64,000 bases of DNA from Bradyrhizobium retamae (GCF_001440415.1 NZ_LLYA01000156.1:34037-98036); one strand, 5' to 3'; counted from the first letter of the stretch, positions 33,327-42,806 are shown. The notes: generated from the sequence alone by a model not told the origin. Translations and numbers: made by a program.

Positions 33327-35105
33327 ATGTCCATGCTGCGCCTTTACACCCGTGTCCTCGAGCTGCTTGGCAAGGAGGCGCGGCTGGGCTGGATTCTCGC
33401 CGTCGCCAACCTCCTGCTGGCCGGGGCGCAATTCGCCGAGCCGGTGCTGTTCGGCAAGATCGTCGACGTACTCTCTGGCAAACCGCAGACCGGCCCGCTG
33501 GCCACGAACTCGGCCTGGCCGCTGCTGGGAGCCTGGGTCGTGTTCGGGCTGTTCACTATCGCCTGCGGCGCGCTAGTCGCGCTCCATGCCGACAAGCTGG
33601 CGCACCGTCAACGCCAGGCGGTGCTGACGGATTATTTCGAGCACATCATGCAGTTGCCGTTGACCTTCCACACCGGCACCCATTCCGGCCGGCTGATGAA
33701 GGTGATGCTGAACGGCACCGACGCGCTGTGGCGCCTCTGGGTCGCATTCTTCCGCGAGCATTTTGCGGCGATCCTGTCACTGGTCGTGCTGCTGCCGCTC
33801 GCGTTCTACATCAATTGGCGGCTGGCGATACTCTTGTTCGTGCTGTGCGTGGTGTTCACGCTGCTGACCACGCTGGTGGTACGCAAGACCTACGGCATGC
33901 AGAGCGAGGTCGAAGCGCAGTACAGCGATCTGTCGGCGCGCGCGTCTGATGCGCTCGGCAACGTCGCACTGGTGCAGAGCTTCGTGCGGATAGATGCAGA
34001 GGTTCAGGGCATGCGTTTCGTCGCCGACAAGCTGCTCGCCGCGCAGATGCCGGTGCTAGGCTGGTGGGCACTGGTGACCGTCATCACCCGTGCTTCCACC
34101 ACCATCACCGTGCTCGCGATCTTTACCGTCGGCATCTACCTGCACGCGCAGGGACAGACGACGGTCGGCGAGATCGTGATGTTTGTCAGCTTCGCGACCA
34201 TGCTGATCCAGAAGCTGGAACAGGTGGTGAGCTTTATCAACAGCGTGTTCATGGAGGCCCCAAGGCTGCAGGAATTCTTCGACGTGCTGGATGCCGTACC
34301 CGCAGTGCGCGACCGGCCCGGAGCGGTCGATACCGGCCGGCTTTCCGGCCTCGTCGAATTCCACGACGTATCGTTTTCATATGACGGCAAACGGCCCGCG
34401 GTCGAAGACGTTTCGTTTACCGCTCTGCCCGGGCAGACCATCGCCCTGGTCGGCCCGACCGGCGCCGGCAAGTCGACGGCGATTGCGCTGTTGCACCGCG
34501 CCTTCGATCCGCAGTCCGGCATCATCAAGATCGACGGCATGGACATTCGCGCGTTGAAGCTGACGGCGCTGCGGCGGAACATCGGCGTGGTGTTCCAGGA
34601 GGCGCTGCTGTTTAACCGCTCGATCGCGGACAATCTGCGCGTCGGCAAGCCGGACGCGACCGATGAGGAAATGCGCATCGCCGCAAGCCGCGCGCAGGCG
34701 CTGGAGTTCATCGAGCGCAGCGAGAAGAAGTTCGAGACCCATGCCGGCGAGCGCGGCCGGATGCTATCCGGCGGCGAGCGGCAGCGCTTGTCGATCGCCC
34801 GTGCGCTGCTGAAAGACCCACCGATCCTGATTCTCGACGAGGCGACCAGCGCGCTCGACGCCGTCACCGAGGCCAAGGTCAACGCGGCGCTCGACGAGGT
34901 GATGAAGGGCCGCACCACCTTTGTGATCGCGCACCGGCTTTCGACCATTCGCAACGCGACCCGCATTCTGATGTTCGACAACGGGCGGGTGATCGAAAGT
35001 GGAACTTTCGATGAACTGGTGGCCATGGGCGGTCGCTTCGCGGAACTCGCCAAGGCCCAGTTCATGGTGCAGGAGAATGCCCGGACCGGCATCAAGGTCA
35101 AATAG
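33327..35105 (+). CDS. ndvA: ABC exporter, NdvA-like cyclic glucan transporter (permease plus ATPase)
   Basis: Encodes 592 residues. Six membrane helices occupy about 1-310 (ABC_membrane), then a nucleotide-binding domain: Walker A GPTGAGKST, signature LSGGERQRLSIARALLKDPP, Walker B LILDEATSALD and the H-loop IAHRLSTIRNATR. The opening MSMLRLYTRVLELLGKEARL and the helix layout resemble NdvA/ChvA beta-glucan exporters of rhizobia. No glucan synthase gene is nearby, so the substrate is inferred. An upstream in-frame TTG (33300) is possible. Confidence 0.75.
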   Translation: MSMLRLYTRVLELLGKEARLGWILAVANLLLAGAQFAEPVLFGKIVDVLSGKPQTGPLATNSAWPLLGAWVVFGLFTIACGALVALHADKLAHRQRQAVLTDYFEHIMQLPLTFHTGTHSGRLMKVMLNGTDALWRLWVAFFREHFAAILSLVVLLPLAFYINWRLAILLFVLCVVFTLLTTLVVRKTYGMQSEVEAQYSDLSARASDALGNVALVQSFVRIDAEVQGMRFVADKLLAAQMPVLGWWALVTVITRASTTITVLAIFTVGIYLHAQGQTTVGEIVMFVSFATMLIQKLEQVVSFINSVFMEAPRLQEFFDVLDAVPAVRDRPGAVDTGRLSGLVEFHDVSFSYDGKRPAVEDVSFTALPGQTIALVGPTGAGKSTAIALLHRAFDPQSGIIKIDGMDIRALKLTALRRNIGVVFQEALLFNRSIADNLRVGKPDATDEEMRIAASRAQALEFIERSEKKFETHAGERGRMLSGGERQRLSIARALLKDPPILILDEATSALDAVTEAKVNAALDEVMKGRTTFVIAHRLSTIRNATRILMFDNGRVIESGTFDELVAMGGRFAELAKAQFMVQENARTGIKVK

Positions 35106-35316
35106 CCGACAAGCATCTGTTACGGTTCAACTATCGCCGAAATTGCGCCAATTTCGTCCACGATTAAATCGCCGGGCCTCTGTTCTGAATCGCCAAGCCG
35201 GTATAGGTTTGCGCACCTGCCGCAATGCGACGGCGCCGGACACGCTTGAAACCCGAACGTTTGATTTAAGGACCTCTCCTTTTCGAAGGCGGGTCTCAAA
35301 GGACCGGAACGGAAAA
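35106..35316. other. Promoter region of the D,D-carboxypeptidase gene
   Basis: The 211 bp contain a palindrome (CGCCGAAATTGCGCCAATTTCG) and AT-rich stretches likely to hold the promoter. No gene is supported here. The AT-rich stretch GTTTGATTTAAGGACC lies near 35260. Confidence 0.4.
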
Positions 35317-36777
35317 GTGCATCTTCTTCGCCCGTTGCTTCGCGCTTCCTCATTGAACCTGATTTTGCTGGCGACGGCGCTTGCCGTCATGACGTCGCGC
35401 GCCGTGCACGCCGAAGCGCTGTTGGTCGTCGAAGCCGATACCGGCAAGGTGCTGCAGGCCGACAATGCCACCATGCCCTGGTATCCCGCCTCGGTGACCA
35501 AGATCATGACGGCCTACGTCACGTTGAAGGCTGTCAAGGAAGGACGACTGTCGCTCGACACGCTCTTGACGGTGTCGCCGGTCGCCGCCTCGCAGTCGCC
35601 GTCCAAGATGGGCTTTCCTCCGGGCACCCAGGTCACCGTCGATAACGCGCTCAAGATGATGATGGTGAAGTCGGCCAATGACATGGCCGTGGTGCTCGCC
35701 GAAGGCGTCGGCGGCTCGGTCGACGGTTTCTCGGCGATCATGAACCAGACCGCCTTGCGGCTCGGCATGACGCAGACGAGCTATGTCAATCCCAACGGCC
35801 TGCCCGCGGACGGACAGATCACGTCGGCGCGCGATCTCGCGATGCTGGCACGCGCCGTCATTCGCGACCTGCCCGAGTACGAATACTTCATGCAGATCCC
35901 CTCGATCCGCTACGGCCGCAGGGTGACGCAGAATTTCAACAAGCTGATCGGGCGCTATCCCGGCGCCGACGGTTTCAAGACCGGCTTCATCTGCGCTTCC
36001 GGCTACAATCTGGTTGCGTCTGCGACGCGCAACGGCAAGCGGCTTATCGCGGTCGTGCTCGGCGCATCCTCAGGCCAGGCGCGGGCCGTTCGCGCAGCGC
36101 AATTGCTGGAGCGCGGCTTCGGCAACGGGCTGGGCTGGCTGAAGCCCGCGCTCGGCACCGTCGACAATCTGGTTCCGGTCGATGCGACGCCGCCGAACCT
36201 GCGCGACGAGATGTGCAACGGCAAGCGCAAGCGGCCGGCCACCGATGAGGACCCGGACATCGTCGCCAGCAACGGCAACACTTCGACTGGCGAGACCGCG
36301 GTGAACTTCTTTACGGCGGGGCTGCAGCACCACCCCGTCAAACCTGCGGATCTGCTGGCGGCCGCGGCAGAGCCGTCCGAGCCTGTTCCGGTCTATACCG
36401 GTCCAACCAAGACCGGCCCGGCATTGATCGCCGCCGTTGCGGCGGATGCCGAGAAGCAGACGCCGCCAAAGCGTGGCAAGAAATCGACGATTGCAGCGAA
36501 GAAGCCTGACGCCGCAGCACCAAAGGCCGAAGCCACCGCGAAGCCGGCAGCCAAGCCTGCTGCAGTCCGGCATGCGACCGCCAAACCGGAGGCTGCCGCC
36601 AAGCCGGCCGCCACGGCCGAGAGAAAGCCGGCCGCCTCGGCCGAAAGAAAGCCGGCAGCTTCCGCCGACAAAAAGCCGGCCGCCAAGCCTGTCGCCGTCG
36701 GAGACAAGCCCGCGCCGAAGCCGGCCAAGCCAAACGCCGCCGCTAAACCCAAAGGCGAAAACAAGCCGGCTGGTTAA
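35317..36777 (+). CDS. D-alanyl-D-alanine carboxypeptidase (penicillin-binding protein 5/6 type)
   Basis: Encodes 486 residues from a GTG preceded by GGAACGGAAAA. After a signal peptide (to about AVHAEA) come the serine active site SVTKIM (SxxK), SAN (SxN) and KTG (KTGF), so this trims D-alanine from peptidoglycan pentapeptides. The peptidase domain ends near residue 300. The C-terminal 180 residues are a low-complexity Ala/Lys/Pro tail (KPAAKPA..., KKPAAKP...) of unclear role. The upstream frame from 34999 is out-of-gene overlap with ndvA. Confidence 0.9.
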   Translation: MHLLRPLLRASSLNLILLATALAVMTSRAVHAEALLVVEADTGKVLQADNATMPWYPASVTKIMTAYVTLKAVKEGRLSLDTLLTVSPVAASQSPSKMGFPPGTQVTVDNALKMMMVKSANDMAVVLAEGVGGSVDGFSAIMNQTALRLGMTQTSYVNPNGLPADGQITSARDLAMLARAVIRDLPEYEYFMQIPSIRYGRRVTQNFNKLIGRYPGADGFKTGFICASGYNLVASATRNGKRLIAVVLGASSGQARAVRAAQLLERGFGNGLGWLKPALGTVDNLVPVDATPPNLRDEMCNGKRKRPATDEDPDIVASNGNTSTGETAVNFFTAGLQHHPVKPADLLAAAAEPSEPVPVYTGPTKTGPALIAAVAADAEKQTPPKRGKKSTIAAKKPDAAAPKAEATAKPAAKPAAVRHATAKPEAAAKPAATAERKPAASAERKPAASADKKPAAKPVAVGDKPAPKPAKPNAAAKPKGENKPAG

Positions 36778-36953
36778 CGGGCCGCGGAGCCACGTAATTA
36801 GGCAGCTTTCCTGCCGTTCGGCCGAACGATTCCAGATCGCCGAAATGCGTCGATAGCGCGCAGCCGCTTGCCATCGGCGGCGGCATTCACAATACTGCCA
36901 AAAACAAGGCATGCCCGGCCGAGAAACAGGGAAACAAGCAGAGGGGAGATACC

Positions 36954-38636
36954 ATGGAGCGGATCTGGCTCAAGCAATATCCGGCCGGTGTGCCAGCCGA
37001 TATCGACGTCACCCAGTACTCGTCGCTGGTCGAGCTGTTGGAAGAAAGCTTCAAGAAGTTCGCCGATCGCAAGGCGTTCATCTGCATGGACAAGTCGATC
37101 AGCTACCGCGATATGGACGAGATGTCGGCCGCACTCGCTGCCTATCTGCAGAGCAAGGGCCTGCAAAAGGGCGCCCGCGTCGCGCTGATGATGCCGAACG
37201 TGCTGCAATACCCGGTCTCGACCGCCGCCGTGCTGCGCGCGGGATATGCCGTGGTGAATGTCAATCCGCTCTACACCCCGCGCGAGCTCGAGCATCAGCT
37301 CAAGGATTCCGGCGCCGAAGCGATCATCGTGCTGGAGAATTTCGCCACCACCGTGCAGCAGGTAATCGCGAGAACCTCGGTCAAACACGTGATCGTCGGC
37401 AGCATGGGCGACCTGCTCGGCTTCAAGGGCGTGATCGTCAATCTCGTCGTGCGCAAGGTGAAGAAGATGGTGCCGGCGTGGTCGCTTCCAGGCTCCGTCT
37501 CGTTCAATGATGCGCTCGCCGCCGGCCGCAGCATGAAGCTGAGCAAGCCGCAACTGACGCGTGACGACGTCGCTTTCCTGCAATATACCGGCGGCACCAC
37601 CGGCGTCTCCAAGGGCGCGACGCTGCTGCACAAGAACATTCTCGCCAACGTGCTGCAGAACGACGCCTGGCTGCAGCCGGCGCTGAAGAAGCCCCCGCAT
37701 GTCGACCAACTCTTCATCGTCTGCGCGCTGCCGCTCTATCACATCTTCGCGCTGACGGCGTGCTTCCTGATGGCGGTGCGCGCCGGTGGCGTCAATCTTC
37801 TGATCCCGAATCCGCGCGACATACCGGGCTTTATCAAGGAGCTGCAGAAATACCAGGTAAACAGCTTCCCGGCGGTCAACACGCTCTACAACGCCCTGCT
37901 CAACGCGCCGGGCTTCGACAAGGTCAACTTCTCCAAGCTGAAGACCTCGTTCGGCGGCGGCATGGCGACGCAAAAGGCGGTCGCCGAGAAATGGCTGAAG
38001 GTGACGGGCTGCGCGCTGTCGGAAGGCTATGGCCTGTCCGAGACCTCGCCGGTGCTGACCTGCAACCCCGCCGACACCGACCAGTTCTCCGGCTCGATCG
38101 GCATTCCCGTGCCCTCGACCTACATCTCGATCCGCGACGACGACGGCAAGGAGGTGCCGCTTGGCCAGCCCGGCGAGATCTGCGCCAAGGGACCGCAGGT
38201 GATGGCCGGCTACTGGAATCGGCCGGAAGAGACCGCGAACGTGATGACCGCGGACGGCTTCTTCCGCACCGGCGACATCGGCGTCATGGACGAACGGGGC
38301 TACACCAAGATCGTCGACCGCAAGAAGGACATGATCCTGGTCTCGGGCTTCAACGTCTATCCGAACGAGATCGAGGAAGTGATTGCGGGGCATCCAGGCG
38401 TGCTCGAATGCGCCGTGATCGGTGTGGCGGATTCGAAGTCGGGCGAGGCGGTGAAGGCCTTCATCGTCAAGAAGGACCCGAACCTTTCGGCCGACGACGT
38501 CATCAAGTTCTGCGGCACGCAGCTCACCGCCTACAAGGTCCCCAAGCAGATCGAGTTCAGGACCGATCTGCCCAAGACCAATGTCGGCAAGATCCTGCGC
38601 CGCGAACTGCGCGACGAGAAAAAGGCCGCGGCGTAA
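36954..38636 (+). CDS. fadD: Long-chain fatty acid-CoA ligase
   Basis: Encodes 560 residues. Adenylating enzyme motifs: LQYTGGTTGVSKGATLLHKN, GYGLSETSPVLTCNP, FRTGDIGVMDERGYTKIVDR, RKKDMILVSGFNVYPNEIEE and a C-terminal Lys in PKTNVGKILRREL. The opening MERIWLKQYPAGVPADIDVT is typical of FadD. It activates long-chain fatty acids for beta-oxidation or recycling. GAGGGGAG precedes the ATG at 36954. Confidence 0.9.
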   Translation: MERIWLKQYPAGVPADIDVTQYSSLVELLEESFKKFADRKAFICMDKSISYRDMDEMSAALAAYLQSKGLQKGARVALMMPNVLQYPVSTAAVLRAGYAVVNVNPLYTPRELEHQLKDSGAEAIIVLENFATTVQQVIARTSVKHVIVGSMGDLLGFKGVIVNLVVRKVKKMVPAWSLPGSVSFNDALAAGRSMKLSKPQLTRDDVAFLQYTGGTTGVSKGATLLHKNILANVLQNDAWLQPALKKPPHVDQLFIVCALPLYHIFALTACFLMAVRAGGVNLLIPNPRDIPGFIKELQKYQVNSFPAVNTLYNALLNAPGFDKVNFSKLKTSFGGGMATQKAVAEKWLKVTGCALSEGYGLSETSPVLTCNPADTDQFSGSIGIPVPSTYISIRDDDGKEVPLGQPGEICAKGPQVMAGYWNRPEETANVMTADGFFRTGDIGVMDERGYTKIVDRKKDMILVSGFNVYPNEIEEVIAGHPGVLECAVIGVADSKSGEAVKAFIVKKDPNLSADDVIKFCGTQLTAYKVPKQIEFRTDLPKTNVGKILRRELRDEKKAAA

Positions 38637-38657
38637 GGCGCACGCGGACCTCTCGAC

Positions 38658-39209
38658 ATGACGGAGACTAACGTCGCGCCAGCCGACATTCTGGCCTTCT
38701 GGCGCGACGCCGGCCCAGATCGCTGGTACACTCGCGACGACGCTTTCGATGCGGAGGTGTGCCGGCGCTTTCGCGGCCTTTGGCAGAGAGCGGCGGCCGG
38801 CGAGCTATCGTCGTGGGAAACGAGCGATGACGGCGCGCTGGCGCTCGTCATCGTGCTCGACCAGTTTCCCCGCAACATGTTCCGCGGCGACCTCAGGACC
38901 TATGCCAGCGACCGCCTCGCCCGTGAGGTGGCGCACCGCGCCGTCGACCACGGCGTCGAGGCGCGGATCGATCCCGCTTTGCGCGAATTCCTCTATCTGC
39001 CTTTCATGCATTCGGAGCACCTGGGCGACCAGTTGCGCTGCATCGAGCTGTCACGCGCGGCCGGCCATACCGAGAGCCTGAAATGGGCCGAGCACCACGC
39101 CGATATCATCCGGCGCTTCGGTCGCTTTCCCCACCGCAACCACCTTCTGGGCCGCGCTACCACGCCGGAGGAGCAGGCATTCCTCGATGAAGGCGGCTTT
39201 TCGCCGTGA
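38658..39209 (+). CDS. DUF924 family protein
   Basis: Encodes 183 residues. VLDQFPRNMFRGDLRTYASD and FLYLPFMHSEHLGDQLRCIE are signature segments of DUF924, an all-helical TPR-like family of unknown biochemistry. It begins 21 bp after fadD in the same direction and is probably co-transcribed. Confidence 0.88.
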   Translation: MTETNVAPADILAFWRDAGPDRWYTRDDAFDAEVCRRFRGLWQRAAAGELSSWETSDDGALALVIVLDQFPRNMFRGDLRTYASDRLAREVAHRAVDHGVEARIDPALREFLYLPFMHSEHLGDQLRCIELSRAAGHTESLKWAEHHADIIRRFGRFPHRNHLLGRATTPEEQAFLDEGGFSP

Positions 39210-39282
39210 TGACGCAAGCGTGAACGGTCTCGACCGTTGCCGTTTCTCCTCCCCTGAATATTGTGCCGTTCACCTTCCCGGT

Positions 39283-39361
39283 CTGGAGCGTTTGCTCCAG
39301 ATCGTTATTTTGACGCGTTTTCTTCACGCAAACCGGTACCCACTTCGCTCGAAAACGCTAT
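39283..39361. repeat. Palindromic repeat cluster, including GCGTTTTC...GAAAACGC family (copy 3)
   Basis: CTGGAGC-GTTT-GCTCCAG (39283-39300) is followed by TTGACGCGTTTTCTTCACGC and CGCTCGAAAACGC. The second part is the copy-3 match to 10590-10657 and 19412-19455. It lies between DUF924 and the peroxiredoxin ribosome site. Confidence 0.75.
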
Positions 39362-39395
39362 AAGGCACACACCGCTCATTGAGGGAGAATTGACG

Positions 39396-39881
39396 ATGAC
39401 GATCCAAGTTGGCGACAAGCTGCCGGAAGCCAAGTTTCGCGTGATGACGGCGGAAGGCCCGCAGGTCAAAACCACCGACGACATTTTCAAAGGCAAGAAG
39501 GTAGCGCTGTTCGCGGTGCCCGGCGCCTATACCGGCACCTGCCACAAGATGCACCTGCCGAGCATCTTCCTCAACGCCTATGCCATCAAGGACAAGGGCG
39601 TGAACGCCATCGCCATCGTCTCCGTCAACGACGCCTTCGTCATGAACGCCTGGAAGCGCGACACCGACCAGCGCGACGAAGCCGTATTCCTCGCCGACGG
39701 CAATGCCGACTTCACCAAGGCGATCGGCATGGAGCTCGATGCCTCCGGCAATGGCCTCGGCATCCGTTCCAAGCGCTATTCGATGCTGGTTGAAGACGGC
39801 GTGGTGAAGAAGCTCAACCTCGAGCCCGCGCCGGGCAAGGTCGAAGTTTCCGGCGGCGACACGCTGCTGGGACAGTTGTAA
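39396..39881 (+). CDS. Peroxiredoxin, Prx5-like
   Basis: Encodes 161 residues. PGAYTGTCHKMHLPS holds the peroxidatic cysteine (PxxxTxxC form). The C-terminal GIRSKRYSMLVEDGVVKKLN and the absence of a clear second N-terminal active Cys fit atypical or 1-Cys Prx5/AhpE-type enzymes that reduce hydroperoxides. The ATG at 39396 follows GAGGGAGA. The frame extending to 39261 runs through the repeat and is rejected. Confidence 0.88.
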   Translation: MTIQVGDKLPEAKFRVMTAEGPQVKTTDDIFKGKKVALFAVPGAYTGTCHKMHLPSIFLNAYAIKDKGVNAIAIVSVNDAFVMNAWKRDTDQRDEAVFLADGNADFTKAIGMELDASGNGLGIRSKRYSMLVEDGVVKKLNLEPAPGKVEVSGGDTLLGQL

Positions 39882-39888
39882 CTTCCTC

Positions 39889-39974
39889 CGTCATTGCGAG
39901 CGAAGCGAAGCAATCCACCTCTCCGCACGCGCTGAAGCATGGATTGCTTCGTCGCTTCGCTCCTCGCAATGACG
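39889..39974. repeat. Dispersed hairpin repeat, CGTCATTGCGAG...CTCGCAATGACG family (copy 1)
   Basis: Outer arms CGTCATTGCGAG (39889) and CTCGCAATGACG (39963) enclose GCGAAGCAATCCACC and ATGGATTGCTTCGTCGC. A second copy lies at 59263-59347. The family is widespread in Bradyrhizobium intergenic DNA (established impression, not searched here). Confidence 0.8.
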
Positions 39975-39989
39975 ACGGATGGATGCCCC

Positions 39990-40170
39990 GTCCCCTTCTC
40001 CTTCTCCCCTTGTGGGAGAAGGTGGCGCGAAGTGCCGGATGAGGGGTTCTCTCAGCGGAAGCAGACGTTTCAGACGAGGGACGCAGACCCGCGGAGAGAA
40101 TCCACCCGTCTCAATCGCGCTTTGCGCGATTGATCCATCCTCTCCCCTTATGGGAGAGGGGAAGGGGCGC
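39990..40170. repeat. G/C-rich repeat region before rnhA
   Basis: CTTCTCCCCTTGTGGGAGAAGG, then AGTGCCGGATGAGGGG, and at the end CCTCTCCCCTTATGGGAGAGGGG form a set of short hairpins. It fills the gap to rnhA and resembles the repeats near 33113 and 56968. No gene is supported in it. Confidence 0.7.
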
Positions 40171-40635
40171 CTACTTCCCCACTCTCTCCTGCAACCTCGC
40201 CATTGCCACGCCCTCACGTGCGAGTTGATCGGCGCGCTCGTTTTCGGCGTGGCCGGCGTGGCCCCTGATCCAGTGCCAGCGCACCTCGTGCGGCTTTAGC
40301 GCCATGTCGAGGCGCTGCCAGAGATCGACGTTCTTGACCGGTTTCTTGTCCGCGGTGCGCCAGCCGTTCCGCTTCCAGCCATGGATCCAGCCGCTGATGC
40401 CCTGGCGGACATACTGGCTGTCGGTGGTGAGATCGACCACGCACGGCTTCTTCAGTGCTTCCAGCGCCGAGATCGCCGCCATCAGCTCCATGCGGTTGTT
40501 GGTGGTGTGCGGCTCGCCGCCCTTCAGTTCTTTCTCTTTATCGCCGAACCTCAGAATCGCGCCCCAGCCACCGGGGCCGGGATTGCCCGAGCAGGCACCG
40601 TCGGTGAAAACCGTCACGTGAGGCAATTCGCTCAA
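40171..40635 (-). CDS. rnhA: Ribonuclease HI
   Basis: Encodes 154 residues. FTDGACSGNPGPGGWGAIL carries the first catalytic Asp. NRMELMAAISALEAL gives the Glu, DLTTDSQYV another Asp, and GHAGHAENERADQLAREG the final His/Asp. It removes RNA from RNA:DNA hybrids. Its start overlaps the thrB stop by four bases (ATGA), so it is translated with thrB. Confidence 0.95.
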   Translation of the reverse strand: MSELPHVTVFTDGACSGNPGPGGWGAILRFGDKEKELKGGEPHTTNNRMELMAAISALEALKKPCVVDLTTDSQYVRQGISGWIHGWKRNGWRTADKKPVKNVDLWQRLDMALKPHEVRWHWIRGHAGHAENERADQLAREGVAMARLQERVGK

Positions 40636-41612
40636 GCGGCAAATCCGGGCTGGGTCAGGCCGTAATCGCGCACGCTGGAAACGCTCTGGTGAAAGCGCAG
40701 CTTGCGGACGTATTCGAGTGGGTCCTTCGGCTTCACCAGCGCGCCCGGCGGCACGTTGAGAAAATCGACCAGCCGCGTCAGCAGGAAGCGCAGCGCCGAG
40801 CCGCGCGCCAGCAGCGGCAGCGCTTCCTGCTCGGTATCAGACAATTGCCGCTCGCGGCCATAGGCGTTGAGCAGCGCGCGCGCCTTGGTGACGTTGAACG
40901 AATGATCCGGCTCAAAACACCACGCATTCAGGCAGATCGCGGCGTCGTAGGCCAGGATGTCGTTGCAGGAAAACGGGAAGTCGATCAGGCCGGACAGTTT
41001 GTCGCCGAGGAAGAAGACATTGTCGGGAAACAGGTCGGCGTGGATGACGCCGAGCGGCAAATCTTTCGGCCAGCGTGCCTCGAGCTGATCGAGCTCGCGC
41101 GCGATGAAATCCTGCAAGCCAGGCGCGACGCTGTCGGCGCGCGATGCGGCGAGATCGAATAGCGGCCGCCAGCCCTCGACCGACAGCGGGTTCTTGCGGA
41201 ACATCGGGAAGTCGCTGCCCGCCAGATGCATCTTTGCAAGCGCCTCGCCGACGCCAGTGCAATGCGCGGCGTTGGGCCGCCGCGGCCACATGCCTTCGAG
41301 GAAGTTGATGATCGCCGCGGGACGCCCGGCCAGTTCGCTGTAGACTTCACCCTTGCGGTTGCGGGCTGGCTGCGGGCAGCGCACGCCGCGCTCGGCCAGA
41401 TGCGCCATCAGCGACAGGAAGTACGGCAAATCGCCCACCGCCACGCGCTTTTCATAGAGCGTGAGGATGAACGCGCCTTTGCTGGTATGCAGCAGAAAAT
41501 TGGAATTCTCGACGCCTTCGGCGATGCCCTTGTAGGAGAGCAACTCGCCGATTTCGTAGCCCTTCAGGAACTCCGCGAGGTCTTCGGCGGCGACGTCGGT
41601 GTAAACCGCCAT
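40632..41612 (-). CDS. thrB: Homoserine kinase (APH-type, ThrB)
   Basis: Encodes 326 residues. An APH/choline-kinase-type fold: LGVIHADLFPDNVFFLGDKL (Brenner motif HxDLxxxN) and LIDFPFSCNDILAYDAAICL. TIGR-type ThrB of alphaproteobacteria has this length. It phosphorylates homoserine for threonine synthesis. It begins five bases from the ispH stop and overlaps rnhA, the usual Rhizobiales ispH-thrB-rnhA gene order. Confidence 0.93.
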   Translation of the reverse strand: MAVYTDVAAEDLAEFLKGYEIGELLSYKGIAEGVENSNFLLHTSKGAFILTLYEKRVAVGDLPYFLSLMAHLAERGVRCPQPARNRKGEVYSELAGRPAAIINFLEGMWPRRPNAAHCTGVGEALAKMHLAGSDFPMFRKNPLSVEGWRPLFDLAASRADSVAPGLQDFIARELDQLEARWPKDLPLGVIHADLFPDNVFFLGDKLSGLIDFPFSCNDILAYDAAICLNAWCFEPDHSFNVTKARALLNAYGRERQLSDTEQEALPLLARGSALRFLLTRLVDFLNVPPGALVKPKDPLEYVRKLRFHQSVSSVRDYGLTQPGFAA

Positions 41613-41617
41613 CGCGA

Positions 41618-42586
41618 CTACTCGGCGGCAGCTTCAGGCCGCAGCGAACGCGGCAGCGGGAAGAACTCGTTCTCCTCCGCGGCCGACACCGTCTCCACAT
41701 GCAATTCGAACCGCTCGGCGAAGGCGCCCATGATTTCCTCGACGATCACTTCCGGCGCGGATGCGCCCGCCGTGATGCCGAGGCTCTTGATGCCCTCGAA
41801 GCGCGACCAGTCGAGATCCGAGGCGCGCTGCGCCAGCACCGAGACCGGGCAGCCCTCGCGCTCAGCGACTTCGCGCAGGCGCTGCGAGTTCGACGAGTTC
41901 GGCGCGCCGACCACGATCAGGGCATCAACAACCGGCGCCACCTTCTTCACCGCGAGCTGGCGGTTGGTGGTGGCGTAGCAGATGTCTTCCTTGTGCGGGC
42001 CGTTGATATTCGGGAAGCGCTCCTTGAGGAGCGCGACGATCTCGGCGGTGTCGTCGATCGACAACGTCGTCTGGGTCACGAAAGCGAGGTTGTTCGGATC
42101 CTTCGGCGCGAACGTCTTGGCGTCCTCAGCGGTCTCGATCAGCGTCACCGCGCCCGTCGGCAACTGCCCGAGCGTGCCGACCACCTCAGGGTGATGCGAA
42201 TGCCCGATCAGCAGGATCTCACGGCCGCGCTTGAAGTGGATCGCGGCCTCGCGGTGCACCTTGGTAACCAGCGGGCAGGTTGCGTCCAGCGAGAAGAAAT
42301 TGCGGGCGCGGGCGTCTGCCGGAACCGACTTGGGAACCCCGTGGGCCGAAAACACCACCGGGGCGTTGGTATTGTCGGGGATTTCAGCGAGTTCCTCGAC
42401 GAAAATCGCGCCCTTGGTCTTCAGGCTATCGACCACGTAGCGGTTATGTACGATCTCGTGCCGGACATAGACGGGGGCGCCATAGATGGCGAGCGCCCGT
42501 TCCACGGTATCGATGGCCCGCACCACCCCGGCGCAGAAGCCGCGGGGGGAACAAAGCACGATTCTGAGGTCTGGTTTGGCTGGCAT
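41618..42586 (-). CDS. ispH: 4-hydroxy-3-methylbut-2-enyl diphosphate reductase
   Basis: Encodes 322 residues. The three [4Fe-4S] cysteines are in CSPRGFCAGV, DATCPLVTKVH and EDICYATTNRQ, with SSNSQRLRE, the typical IspH/LytB layout. It makes IPP and DMAPP in the last MEP-pathway step. It is the first gene of the ispH-thrB-rnhA operon. Its start lies 220 bp from the divergent trcR gene. Confidence 0.95.
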   Translation of the reverse strand: MPAKPDLRIVLCSPRGFCAGVVRAIDTVERALAIYGAPVYVRHEIVHNRYVVDSLKTKGAIFVEELAEIPDNTNAPVVFSAHGVPKSVPADARARNFFSLDATCPLVTKVHREAAIHFKRGREILLIGHSHHPEVVGTLGQLPTGAVTLIETAEDAKTFAPKDPNNLAFVTQTTLSIDDTAEIVALLKERFPNINGPHKEDICYATTNRQLAVKKVAPVVDALIVVGAPNSSNSQRLREVAEREGCPVSVLAQRASDLDWSRFEGIKSLGITAGASAPEVIVEEIMGAFAERFELHVETVSAAEENEFFPLPRSLRPEAAAE

Positions 42587-42806
42587 GGGGCGCTATCTCG
42601 GGACCGAATCACCCCTTGCCGGCGGGCAGGGAACGGCTAGTTCGGATAAGGACTTGGGACTGGTTTCGGGCTGTGTCAAGGCACTTTAGCAGACCATTGC
42701 GCCAAAGGGGTTGGAAGGCGTATATAGCCCTCAATTCCCGTCATCAACGATGACCACAGGCTTCGCCTCCTAAAAAGAGGTGGGCGAGGCACAAAGGAGA
42801 TTTGCC
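42587..42806. promoter_or_regulatory. Divergent promoter region of ispH and trcR
   Basis: A 220-bp intergenic stretch with an AT-rich TTGGAAGGCGTATATAGCC segment near 42710 that could be the trcR promoter (-10 TATATA). No operator is recognisable. Confidence 0.4.

Noticed and set aside
34999..35316. N-terminal extension of the D,D-carboxypeptidase frame reaching back into ndvA
   Set aside because: It overlaps ndvA in another frame, and the signal peptide and RBS fit the GTG at 35317.
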